Shown: positions 6,316 to 12,789 of the stretch, piece by piece | Layout: each line of letters opens with the position of its first letter | How positions within the stretch are numbered: position 1 is the stretch's first letter | Assembly: GCA_041685625.1 (NCBI GenBank) | Contig: JAWLFJ010000106.1 | Coordinates: 1-14,049, forward strand | DNA from: Albimonas sp041685625 | GTDB taxonomy: Bacteria > Pseudomonadota > Alphaproteobacteria > Rhodobacterales > Rhodobacteraceae | Direction of reading: 5' to 3' | DNA: 14,049 nucleotides | The notes under the pieces: model-generated | What the model saw: only the letters and a program-made list of their open reading frames with translations | Database searches by the model: none | Told to the model about the DNA's origin: nothing | Made by a program: the position numbers and the translations under genes

Positions 6316-7212
6316 CTACGGGTTCCGGCCGGGACGCTGCGAGAGCCAGAGGCCGCCGAGCACCATCACCAGCGCGGCGGCGTGGTGCCAGCCGAAGCGC
6401 TCGCCGAGGATCGCCACCGCCATGCCGGAGGCGAAGACCGGCACGAGGTTGATGTAGACCCCGGCCCGCCCCGGCCCGATCAGGTCCACGCCCCGCAGGA
6501 AGAAGAGCTGCGCGAGGCAGGACGGGAAGATCGCCACCAGCACCGCGAGGACCCAGCCCTCCGCCGTCGGCGGGACGTAGCCGGGCTGCGTCGCCTCCCA
6601 GGCCGCGAAGGGCGCCGCCGCGACGGCCGCGATCACCGAGAACACCGTGAAGAGCACGGCGCCCGGCACCACCGGCCGCGCGCGGATCGCGACGGTGTAG
6701 AGGGCGTAGAGCAGCGCGGCGCCCAGCATCAGCACGTCGCCGCGGTTCACCGCCAGCGCCATCAGCGCCTCGAGGCTGCCGCCGCTCGCCACCGCGGCGA
6801 CGCCGAGCAGGGTCAGGCCGACGCCCGCCACCTGCACCGGGCGCACCCGGTCGCCGTAGGCGAGAAAGGCGCCCAGCATGACGATCACCGGCATGGCCCC
6901 CTGGATGATGCCGATGTTGATGCCGGTGGTGTGGATCGAGGCGATGTAGAACACCGTGTTGAAGCCGGTGAAGCCCGCCGCCGCCATCAGCGTCACGAGG
7001 CCGAGCCTGGCGCGGATCGCCGGCCAGTGGGCGATCACCTCGCGCCCGTAGAGGGGGGCCATCGCCGCCGCCACCATCACCCAGCGCAGCAGCACCAGCG
7101 TCGCCGGCGTGATCTCCCCCACCGCGAGCTGGCCGATGATCGCGTTGGAGGCCCACATGACCGCGGTGAGCGTCAGCAGCGCCACGGGCGTGCGGTAGAG
7201 GGCGGCGATCAT
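6316..7212 (-). CDS. EamA-family (DMT superfamily) membrane transporter
   Basis: This is a 298-residue inner-membrane protein with about ten hydrophobic segments in two repeated EamA domains (roughly residues 12-140 and 157-292). Each domain ends with a characteristic helix pair: FLAYGDRVRPVQVAGVGLTL in the first half and AILGERFGWHHAAALVMV in the second, where GE/R after the ninth helix is a family hallmark. Members export amino acids, metabolites or drugs; the substrate cannot be read here. The ATG at 7212 gives a first membrane segment starting near residue 12. Longer in-frame readings extend antisense through the neighbouring genes and are artefacts. The ribosome binding site is weak. A 10-bp stem ends 3 nt before the start codon, so translation may be restrained or the gene may have little readthrough from the Rrf2 gene 71 nt upstream. 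Confidence 0.9.
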   Translation of the reverse strand: MIAALYRTPVALLTLTAVMWASNAIIGQLAVGEITPATLVLLRWVMVAAAMAPLYGREVIAHWPAIRARLGLVTLMAAAGFTGFNTVFYIASIHTTGINIGIIQGAMPVIVMLGAFLAYGDRVRPVQVAGVGLTLLGVAAVASGGSLEALMALAVNRGDVLMLGAALLYALYTVAIRARPVVPGAVLFTVFSVIAAVAAAPFAAWEATQPGYVPPTAEGWVLAVLVAIFPSCLAQLFFLRGVDLIGPGRAGVYINLVPVFASGMAVAILGERFGWHHAAALVMVLGGLWLSQRPGRNP

Positions 7213-7215
7213 CGG

Positions 7216-7260
7216 GGGCTCGCGCGTCGAAGGACCGGGACGCAAGGGATGCGCGAGCCC
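7216..7260 (-). terminator. 10-bp stem-loop between the Rrf2 and EamA genes
   Basis: GGGCTCGCGC (7216-7225) and GCGCGAGCCC (7251-7260) pair perfectly with a 25-nt loop. It lies downstream of the Rrf2 stop and immediately upstream of the EamA start codon. It could be an Rrf2 terminator or a structure that covers the EamA ribosome binding region. Confidence 0.45.
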
Positions 7261-7267
7261 GGCCCCA

Positions 7268-7292
7268 GGGTCAACCGGCGGGGTCAACCGGC
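7268..7292. repeat. Short tandem direct repeat at the Rrf2 stop codon
   Basis: GGGTCAACCGGC occurs at 7268-7279 and again at 7281-7292 (13-nt period). The second copy contains the Rrf2 stop codon (TGA on the minus strand, 7284-7286). This looks like a small slippage duplication at the 3' end of the gene. Confidence 0.7.
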
Positions 7293-7739
7293 CGGCGCGG
7301 GGGCTGGCGGCAGGCCCATCAGGCGGCGCAGGTCGCCCCCGTCGCGCACCAGATCGGCCAGCGTCGCCTCGTCGAGCACGCGGAAGAACGCCTCCAGCGC
7401 CCGGCCGATCAGGCCGCGGAAGCGGCAGGCGGGCGTCAGCGGACAGGTGTCGGTCTCGGGCGAGAGGCACTCGACGAGGCAGGCGCCGAACTCCGTCGCG
7501 CGCACCACCGCGCCGACGTTGATCGCCTCGGGCGGGCGGGCGAGGCGCACGCCGCCCGCGCGCCCGCGCACCGTCTCCACCACGCCGATCGCGGCGAGGC
7601 GGTGCGCGATCTTGGCCAGATGCGCCTCGGACATGTTGCAGGCGCGCGCGATCTCCGCGACCGGCGTCGTCCGCCCCTCGACGAGCGCGCAGAACATCAG
7701 GAGCCGCATGGCGTGGTTCGAGCGGACGGTGAGCTGCAT
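7284..7739 (-). CDS. Rrf2-family Fe-S transcriptional regulator (NsrR/RirA-type)
   Basis: This 151-residue DNA-binding protein has an N-terminal winged helix-turn-helix. The recognition region is about residues 25-50 (VAEIARACNMSEAHLAKIAH), and the wing motif is VRGRAGGVRLARP (57-69). Cys91, Cys99 and Cys105 (spacing 7 and 5, within VECLSPETDTCPLTPACR) are the Fe-S cluster ligands of NsrR and RirA; Cys87 is extra. Features are mixed: CPLTPACR and TLADLV resemble NsrR, which senses nitric oxide, while Asn8 and the exact Cys spacing also fit RirA, an iron regulator. The start at 7739 has a strong GAGGAGGAGG site (7741-7751). A perfect FNR box lies 62 nt upstream, so expression probably responds to oxygen. 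The divergent DsrE-like gene is a likely target, because the shared region contains an AT-rich palindromic patch. Confidence 0.88.
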   Translation of the reverse strand: MQLTVRSNHAMRLLMFCALVEGRTTPVAEIARACNMSEAHLAKIAHRLAAIGVVETVRGRAGGVRLARPPEAINVGAVVRATEFGACLVECLSPETDTCPLTPACRFRGLIGRALEAFFRVLDEATLADLVRDGGDLRRLMGLPPAPAPAG

Positions 7740-7800
7740 GCCTCCTCCTCGAAGCGTCCCGGGCGGGATCCCCTGATCGCAGAGGCGCGCGCGCCCCCGC

Positions 7801-7816
7801 CTTGATCCGGATCAAG
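7801..7816. promoter_or_regulatory. Perfect FNR/FnrL-type binding site
   Basis: CTTGATCCGGATCAAG is a perfect 16-bp palindrome and matches the FNR consensus TTGATNNNNATCAA at all ten defined positions (7802-7815). It lies in the divergent region between the Rrf2 and DsrE-like genes, 62 nt upstream of the Rrf2 ATG. CRP/FNR-family relatives such as Dnr/NnrR recognise similar boxes, so the exact regulator is open. Confidence 0.75.
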
Positions 7817-7854
7817 CGCCGCGACGGGGCGCCGCGCCCTCGCCGGCGCCGAGG

Positions 7855-7868
7855 TTGATCCAGGTCAT
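7855..7868. promoter_or_regulatory. Degenerate second FNR-like box
   Basis: TTGATCCAGGTCAT matches 11 of 14 positions of the perfect box 53 nt upstream. The left half-site is intact and the right half is decayed. It abuts the AT-rich palindromic patch. Confidence 0.35.
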
Positions 7869-7892
7869 ATAACGAGTCTCGAATTCGTATGA
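7865..7892. promoter_or_regulatory. AT-rich patch of overlapping inverted repeats, candidate Rrf2 operator
   Basis: In a region of extreme GC content, this 28-bp patch is bounded by TCATA (7865-7869) and TATGA (7888-7892). It contains CGAG-T-CTCG (7873-7881) and the perfect palindrome CGAATTCG (7880-7887). It lies just upstream of a candidate -10, TAGCCT (7897-7902), of the DsrE-like gene and would cover the -35/spacer region, where a repressor would be expected. It does not match a consensus I can state with certainty. Confidence 0.4.
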
Positions 7893-7896
7893 CGGA

Positions 7897-7902
7897 TAGC
7901 CT
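7897..7902 (+). promoter_or_regulatory. Candidate -10 element of the DsrE-like gene
   Basis: TAGCCT sits within CGGATAGCCT, a 10-mer also present at the candidate SDR promoter (222-231). No good -35 hexamer is found 16-18 nt upstream, consistent with an activator-dependent promoter. TATAAC at 7868-7873 is an alternative -10. Confidence 0.3.
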
Positions 7903-7983
7903 GCGGTCCGGCCTCTCCCGGACCGCCGGCCGACCGCGCGCCGGCCGCCGCCTGCGGCGCGCTGACCCCGAACGGAGACCATG

Positions 7984-8469
7984 ATGACCCGATCCAAGAC
8001 CCCGCTCTCCCGCGCGATGGCCCTCGTCGCCGTCGCCGGGATCGGCGTCGCCGCCCTCGGCGCCTGGAGCGTCGGGCACGACGCCGAGGCCTCCGAGGAC
8101 GAGCCCCGGCGCCTGGTGACCATCGTCGCCTCGGGCGAGCCCGAGACGCAGCTGATGGCGATGGTGCTGACCATGCAGTCCGTGCAGCAGGGCGCGGAGG
8201 CGCGCATCCTGCTCTGCGGTCCCGGCGCGAAGATGGCCTGGAAGGACGCGCCGGAGAGCGCGACCGCCCCGCAGAAGCCGCGCGACATGAGCCCGCAGGG
8301 GCTGATGAGCAAGCTCGCCGAGATGGGCGTGCGCACGGAGGTCTGCGCGATCCATCTGCCGAACGCCGACAAGACCGAGGACGACCTGATCGAGGGCGTC
8401 GGCGTCGCCCAGCCGCCGGAGATGGCGGGGGGCATCATGGCCGAGGACGTGCGCGTCCTCTCCTTCTGA
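7984..8469 (+). CDS. Exported DsrE-like protein
   Basis: This 161-residue protein starts with MTRSKTPLSR, followed by a hydrophobic stretch (about residues 11-31) and a plausible signal-peptidase site after AEA (34-36). It is therefore predicted to be periplasmic or anchored by an uncleaved N-terminus. The remainder has the DsrE/DsrF-like alpha/beta pattern: LVTIVASGEPE strand and loop, ARILLCGPGA (72-81), and GVRTEVCAIHLPN (115-127). The two cysteines are Cys78 and Cys121, the latter near the usual DsrE active-site position. DsrE-family proteins handle sulfur or act as small redox proteins; the role of exported forms is poorly known. The second of two adjacent ATGs (7984 rather than 7981) is chosen because GGAG (7974-7977) is then 6 nt away. 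It is transcribed divergently from the Rrf2 regulator with an FNR box between them, suggesting a role in anaerobic or nitrosative conditions. Confidence 0.75.
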   Translation: MTRSKTPLSRAMALVAVAGIGVAALGAWSVGHDAEASEDEPRRLVTIVASGEPETQLMAMVLTMQSVQQGAEARILLCGPGAKMAWKDAPESATAPQKPRDMSPQGLMSKLAEMGVRTEVCAIHLPNADKTEDDLIEGVGVAQPPEMAGGIMAEDVRVLSF

Positions 8470-8506
8470 GGCGCGGAATGCGGCCCCCTCCGCCCACGGT
8501 CGGGCT

Positions 8507-8530
8507 TGCGCGCCGCCGCGGCGGCGCGCA
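8507..8530 (+). terminator. 24-bp perfect palindrome after the DsrE-like gene
   Basis: Positions 8507-8530 (TGCGCGCCGCCG and its exact complement) form an uninterrupted palindrome centred at 8518.5. It can fold into a stem of about 10 bp with a CGCG loop. It is 38 nt downstream of the DsrE-like stop and upstream of the amidase ribosome binding site (AGGAGGG, 8554-8560). It has no T-tract. It may insulate the two genes. Confidence 0.45.
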
Positions 8531-8568
8531 GCGTGACGCCACAACAGGCAGTCAGGAGGGGCCCCCCA

Positions 8569-9984
8569 ATGTCCGACCCGCTCGATCTTTCGCTGAGCGG
8601 CGCGTCCGAAGGCATCGCCTCGGGCGCGCTCTCGCCCGTGGCGCTGACCGAGGCCGCGCTGGAGCGCATCGCCGCCGTCGACGGACGGCTGAACAGCTAC
8701 CAGACCGTCATGGCCGACCAGGCGCGCGCCGAGGCGGCCGCCCGCGAGACCGAGCTGAAGCGCGGCGTGAGGCGCGGGCCGCTGCACGGCGTGCCGATCG
8801 CGGTGAAGGACCTCTGCACCACGCATGACGCGCCCACGGCGGCGGGCATGAAGATCCACGAGGACCACCGCACCGACACCGACTGCACCGTGGTCGCGCG
8901 GCTGCGCCAGGCGGGGGCGGTCCTGCTCGGCAAGCTGGCGATGACCGAAGGGGCCTTCGCCGGGCACCATCCGGCGATGCCGACGCCGCTGAACCCTTGG
9001 AACGAGTCGGTCTGGACGGGCGTGTCCTCCTCCGGGTCGGGCGCGGCGACGGCGGCGGGGCTCTGCTACGGCTCGCTCGGCTCCGACACCGGCGGGTCGA
9101 TCCGCTTCCCCTCGCATTCCTGCGGGGTGACGGGGCTGAAGCCGACCTGGGGGCGGATCAGCCGCGCCGGCGTGTTCCGGCTGGCGGATTCGCTCGACCA
9201 TGTCGGGCCGATGTGCCGCACGGCCGAGGACTGCGCGGCGATGTTCGCGGCGATCGCGGGGCCGGATCCGCGCGATCCGACGGCGGCGAGCGTGCCGGTC
9301 TCGGACTACGTCGGGGCCTGCGGGGCGCCGGTGCGGGGGCTGCGCCTCGGCGTCGACCGCGCGGCGCTGGCGGATCTCGACGCGGAGACCGGCGCGGCGA
9401 TGGAGGCGGCGCTGTCGGCGCTCTCGGCGCTGGGGCTGCGGATCGTCGAGGTCTCCCAGCCCGATCAGGACGGGCTGATGGACGCCTGGAACGCCATCTG
9501 CGGGACCGAGACGCTGGTGGCGCACGCCGAGACCTGGCCCTCGCGCAAGGGCGAGTACGGGCCGGTGCTGGCCGGGTTCCTCGAGGCGTCCGAGAAGGTC
9601 TCGGGCACGGATCTCGCGGCGGCGATGCATCGCCGGCTGGTCTGGGAGGGCGGCTTCGAGAAGACCATGCAGGACGTCGACATGCTGTTCCTGCCGGTGC
9701 TGGGGCGCGTCACCTACGACATGGACTCCTGGAACGCCTATCTCGCCGGCGAGGGCGGGGACGACGGGATCGGCGATCTGGTCAAGCACACCGCGCCGAC
9801 GGACATGACCGGAAGCCCGGCGATGTGCCTGCCGGCGGGCTTCGACAAGCGCGGCGCGCCGATCGGCTGCCAGCTGATCGGCCATCACTTCGACGAGGCG
9901 ACGCTGCTCTCGGTCGGCCACGCCTTCCAGAGCGTGACCGAGCACCACGCCGCGCGGCCCGACCTGACGCCGTTCCGGGCCTGA
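8569..9984 (+). CDS. Amidase-signature (AS) family hydrolase
   Basis: This 471-residue cytoplasmic amide hydrolase carries the AS catalytic triad: Lys80 in GVPIAVKD, cis-Ser153 in GVSSSGSGAA and nucleophile Ser177 in GSDTGGSIRFP. The canonical GGSSGGS is changed to GVSSSGS, which is uncommon but keeps the catalytic Ser. Conserved GLKPTWGR and an SLDHVGP segment follow, and the C-terminal GxPAMCLPAGF / GAPIGCQLIG block is intact. Length is normal for the family (about 450-500). The ATG at 8569 is chosen because it follows AGGAGGG (8554-8560) and the product begins with the usual N-terminal helices; the in-frame extension to 8506 would run through the palindrome. Despite similarity to GatA, no gatC or gatB is adjacent, so it is more likely a catabolic amidase. 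The substrate is unknown. It converges with the polyamine-type ABC operon. Confidence 0.9.
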   Translation: MSDPLDLSLSGASEGIASGALSPVALTEAALERIAAVDGRLNSYQTVMADQARAEAAARETELKRGVRRGPLHGVPIAVKDLCTTHDAPTAAGMKIHEDHRTDTDCTVVARLRQAGAVLLGKLAMTEGAFAGHHPAMPTPLNPWNESVWTGVSSSGSGAATAAGLCYGSLGSDTGGSIRFPSHSCGVTGLKPTWGRISRAGVFRLADSLDHVGPMCRTAEDCAAMFAAIAGPDPRDPTAASVPVSDYVGACGAPVRGLRLGVDRAALADLDAETGAAMEAALSALSALGLRIVEVSQPDQDGLMDAWNAICGTETLVAHAETWPSRKGEYGPVLAGFLEASEKVSGTDLAAAMHRRLVWEGGFEKTMQDVDMLFLPVLGRVTYDMDSWNAYLAGEGGDDGIGDLVKHTAPTDMTGSPAMCLPAGFDKRGAPIGCQLIGHHFDEATLLSVGHAFQSVTEHHAARPDLTPFRA

Positions 9985-9989
9985 TCGCC

Positions 9990-10025
9990 CGCCCGACGAT
10001 CGCCTCCCGTCGCGATCGTCGGGCG
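9990..10025. terminator. Strong hairpin between the convergent amidase and ABC genes
   Basis: A perfect 14-bp stem, 9990-10003 with 10012-10025 (core GCCCGACGATCG / CGATCGTCGGGC), closes an 8-nt loop. It begins 5 nt after the amidase stop. It is the best terminator candidate in the window and could act for both strands, although no T-tract is present. Confidence 0.65.
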
Positions 10026-10039
10026 CCCGCGCCGCCGCG

Positions 10040-10061
10040 CCGGCCGTTCGGCCGAGGCCGG
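10040..10061 (-). terminator. Second hairpin, next to the ABC ATPase stop
   Basis: CCGGCC (10040-10045) pairs with GGCCGG (10056-10061). An alternative fold pairs CGGCCG (10041-10046) with CGGCCG (10049-10054). It lies 15 nt beyond the ATPase stop on the minus strand and may serve as the operon's own 3' end. Confidence 0.35.
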
Positions 10062-10076
10062 GGCGCGGCAGGAGCC

Positions 10077-11132
10077 TCAGCCCTCCAGCGGCGCCGTCCG
10101 CTCGGGGGGCCAGGCGAGGACCAGCCGGTCGCCGGGGGCGGCGGCCGGCCCCTCGCCGCCCTTGGTGAGGGCGGCGAGGGCGAGGTCGCCGCGGCGGAGG
10201 CGATGCGTCGCCGTGGGGCCGGAGAAGATCGAGACCTCGAGCTCCGCTTCCAGCGCGTTCCAGCCCTCGGGGACCGGGTCCTCGAGACGGAGGAGGGTGA
10301 CGTCCTCGGGACGGATCGCGGCGAGCCGGGCGCCGGGCGCGGCGTCGGTCCAGCCGATGCGGGCGCCGTCGGCAAGCGTCAGGCCGCCGGCCTCCGGCGT
10401 CCCCTCGAACACCGTCGCCTCGCCGAGGAAGCGCGCGGCCCAGGCGGTGCGCGGGCGGCGATAGACCTCGCGCGGCGGACCCTCCTGCACCAGCCGGCCG
10501 TCGCGGAGGAGGCCGATGCGGTCCGAGAGGGTCAGCGCCTCCTCCTGGTCGTGGGTGACGAAGAGGGTGGTGACGCCGGCCTCCCGCTGGATGCGGCGAA
10601 GCTCCACCTGCATCTCGGCCCGCAGCGCCCGGTCGAGCGCCGAGAGCGGCTCGTCCAGCAGCAGCGCGCGGGGGCGGATGGCGAGCGCGCGCGCGAGGGC
10701 GACGCGCTGGCGCTGGCCGCCGGAGAGGGCATGCGGGCGACGCCCGGCGAGCCCTTCGAGACGGACGAGGGCGAGCGCCTCCTCCACGCGGCTGCGACGT
10801 TCGCGGCGAGGGAGGTTCCGGGCGCGGAGGCCGAAGCCGACGTTCCCGGCGACGCTCATGTTCGGAAAGAGCGCGTAGCTCTGGAACACGACCCCGAGGT
10901 CGCGGCGCTCGGGCGGCAGGCTCTCGGCCGCCTCGCCGCCGATCAGGATATGCCCGGCGTCCGCGGTCTCGAACCCCGCGACGAGGCGCAGCAGCGTGGT
11001 CTTGCCGCTGCCGGAGGGGCCGAGCAGGCCGTAGAAGCTCCCCTCGGGGACGACGAGGTCCACCGCGTCGGCGGCCGGCGCGCCCGGGCCGAAGCGGCGG
11101 CTGACGCCCTCGAGGCGGATCTCGCCGGTCAT
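10077..11132 (-). CDS. potA: ABC transporter ATP-binding protein, spermidine/putrescine class (PotA-like)
   Basis: This 351-residue ATPase energises import by the neighbouring permeases at the inner face of the membrane. Motifs in order are Walker A GPSGSGKT (38-45), Q-loop Gln84, signature LSGGQ (136-140), Walker B LLLDEP with Asp160/Glu161, D-loop SALD, and H-loop His194. After residue 240 comes a TOBE-type domain (AIRPEDVTLL), as in PotA/FbpC/CysA-like subunits. The start overlaps the stop of the upstream permease gene (ATGA at 11132-11129), so translation is coupled. It is the last gene of the operon and is followed by hairpins. The gene symbol reflects the class; actual substrate could be polyamine or another small cationic or amino compound. 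Confidence 0.9.
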   Translation of the reverse strand: MTGEIRLEGVSRRFGPGAPAADAVDLVVPEGSFYGLLGPSGSGKTTLLRLVAGFETADAGHILIGGEAAESLPPERRDLGVVFQSYALFPNMSVAGNVGFGLRARNLPRRERRSRVEEALALVRLEGLAGRRPHALSGGQRQRVALARALAIRPRALLLDEPLSALDRALRAEMQVELRRIQREAGVTTLFVTHDQEEALTLSDRIGLLRDGRLVQEGPPREVYRRPRTAWAARFLGEATVFEGTPEAGGLTLADGARIGWTDAAPGARLAAIRPEDVTLLRLEDPVPEGWNALEAELEVSIFSGPTATHRLRRGDLALAALTKGGEGPAAAPGDRLVLAWPPERTAPLEG

Positions 11133-11911
11133 CGCAGGTCCCCGAAGCGGACGAGGCGCGCCACCAGCAGCAGCAGCGCCATCGAGACGCCGATGACGAG
11201 GCTGGAGACGGCGTTGATCTCCGGCGTGAAGCCCTTGCGGATGGCGGCGTAGATCTCGACCGGCAGCGTCGTCTCCCCCGGCGCCTGCAGGAAGTAGCTG
11301 ATCACGAACTGGTCGAAGCTGACGGCGAAGGCGAAGAGCGCGCCGGCGATCACCCCCGGCGCGAGGAAGGGCAGCGTCACGCTCCGGAACGCCGTCCAGC
11401 GCGAGGCGCCGAGCGAGCGCGCCGCCTCCTCCAGCGCCGGATCGAGGGCGCGGAGGCGCGCCGAGACGACGAGCACGACATAGGGGATGGCGAGCGCGAC
11501 GTGCCCGACGAGGACCGCGCCGTTCCCCCGCCCGATGCCGACGAGGAAGAAGAACACCAGCATCGCGGTGCCGGTGATCAGCCAGGGGACCGCGATGGGC
11601 GGGAACAGCAGCGCCTCCAGCACCCGCCGCCCGCGCGGCCCGCGGTGGAGGGCGACGGCGGCGGCCGTGCCGAGGGCGGTGGCGAGCCCCGCGGTCGTCG
11701 CCGCGATCCAGATCGAGGTCCAGGCGGCGCGCTGGAGCTGCCGGTTGCCGGCGAGGTCCTCGTACCAGCGCCAGGAGAACTCGAACGGCAGCTGGTAGAA
11801 GGGCGAGGCGTTGAGGCTCATCGCCGCCATCACCGCGATGGGAAGGTAGAGGAACAGGAGCACGAGGGCGAGCCAGAGCCGCCCGGCGTTCCTCCAGGCC
11901 CGCCCGCTCAT
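11129..11911 (-). CDS. potC: ABC transporter permease, PotC-like
   Basis: This is a 260-residue inner-membrane permease with six predicted membrane helices (the first about residues 11-31, the last about 236-252). The cytoplasmic EAA loop is EEAARSLGASRWTAFRSVTL at 161-180, followed by PFLAPG, which docks with the ATPase. The FDQFVISYFL segment after the EAA loop is typical of PotC-type subunits. The start is set at 11911, where ATGA overlaps the stop of the PotB-like gene; a much longer in-frame reading continues through other genes and is an artefact. Its stop overlaps the ATPase start. Gene order D-B-C-A fits a single transcript. Confidence 0.88.
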   Translation of the reverse strand: MSGRAWRNAGRLWLALVLLFLYLPIAVMAAMSLNASPFYQLPFEFSWRWYEDLAGNRQLQRAAWTSIWIAATTAGLATALGTAAAVALHRGPRGRRVLEALLFPPIAVPWLITGTAMLVFFFLVGIGRGNGAVLVGHVALAIPYVVLVVSARLRALDPALEEAARSLGASRWTAFRSVTLPFLAPGVIAGALFAFAVSFDQFVISYFLQAPGETTLPVEIYAAIRKGFTPEINAVSSLVIGVSMALLLLVARLVRFGDLR

Positions 11912-12774
11912 CGCGCGGCCCTGACGGCGGGGGCCGAGACGGCGAGCACCGCCAGCACCGCCGCCAGCAGCACGAAGGAGAGCGCCGCGCCGAAGGGCCA
12001 GTTGAAGACGGCGGTGAACTGGTCCTCGATCACGGTGCCGAGGAAGGTGCCCTCCCGCCCGCCGAGGATGCGCGGCTCCATGAACGCGCCCGCCACGGGC
12101 ACGAAGATCAGCGCCGCGCCGGCGGCGACGCCGGGGAGGGAAAGCGGCGCGACGACGCGCAGGAAGGTCAGCCGCCGCGAGGCGCCGAGCGACCGCGCGG
12201 CCTCCAAGAGGTCGTCGCCGATGGCGGAGATCGAGAGATAGCCGGTCAGCACGACATAGGGGAGGTAGGCGTGGACGAGGCCGATCACCACGGCCTCCCG
12301 CGTGAAGAGGAGCCCGCCCTCCACCTCGAGCGGGGTCAGCCCCTCCACCGCCCGGTCGATCACGCCGTCGCCGCGCAGCAGGATCGCCCAGGAGAACACG
12401 CGCACGAGGCCGTTGGACCAGAACGGCAGGATCGTCAGCAGGAACAGCGCCCCGCGCCGGCGCGGGCCGATCACCTTGGCGAGGACGAAGGCCGCGGGCC
12501 AGCCGATCACGACGCACCAGAGCGTGACCTCGCCCGCCAGCAGCAGCGAGCGCCGGAGGAGCTCCCGGTAGAGCGGCTTGCCGAGGGCGGCCTCGTACTG
12601 GCCGAGGGTCACGGCCCATTCGCGCCCGCCGAAGGGCGTCTCGGTCAGGAAGGACACGCCCAGCATGACGCCGAGCGGCAGGAACACCGCCGCCGTCAGC
12701 CAGAGATAGGCGGGCGCGAGCAGCGCGGCGGTCCCCCGCGCCTCCCGCGCCCGGAGGCTCGGCGGCGGCCTCAT
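11908..12774 (-). CDS. potB: ABC transporter permease, PotB-like
   Basis: This 288-residue inner-membrane permease has six predicted helices, beginning with LLAPAYLWLTAAVFLPLGVM (18-37). The EAA loop is LEAARSLGASRRLTFLRVVAP (190-210) followed by LSLPG, the coupling helix for the ATPase. The segments LPFWSNGLVRVFSWAILL (116-133) and the GGREGTFLGTVIEDQF block are characteristic of the PotB subfamily. It starts 15 nt downstream of the binding-protein gene and ends in an ATGA overlap with the second permease, consistent with one operon. Confidence 0.88.
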   Translation of the reverse strand: MRPPPSLRAREARGTAALLAPAYLWLTAAVFLPLGVMLGVSFLTETPFGGREWAVTLGQYEAALGKPLYRELLRRSLLLAGEVTLWCVVIGWPAAFVLAKVIGPRRRGALFLLTILPFWSNGLVRVFSWAILLRGDGVIDRAVEGLTPLEVEGGLLFTREAVVIGLVHAYLPYVVLTGYLSISAIGDDLLEAARSLGASRRLTFLRVVAPLSLPGVAAGAALIFVPVAGAFMEPRILGGREGTFLGTVIEDQFTAVFNWPFGAALSFVLLAAVLAVLAVSAPAVRAAR

Positions 12775-12789
12775 CGCGGGCGTCCCGGC

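Noticed and set aside
6316..9948. A 1210-codon minus-strand open frame
   Set aside because: Only the last 298 codons (from 7212) are real, encoding the EamA transporter. The rest is antisense to the amidase and DsrE-like genes.
8569..9984. GatA subunit of the amidotransferase
   Set aside because: The serine loop differs from the GatA consensus and no gatB/gatC is adjacent; a catabolic amidase is more likely.
8997..11252. A 751-codon + strand frame spanning the amidase end and the ATPase region
   Set aside because: It crosses the convergent junction and hairpin, overlaps two well-supported genes in other frames and shows no domain.
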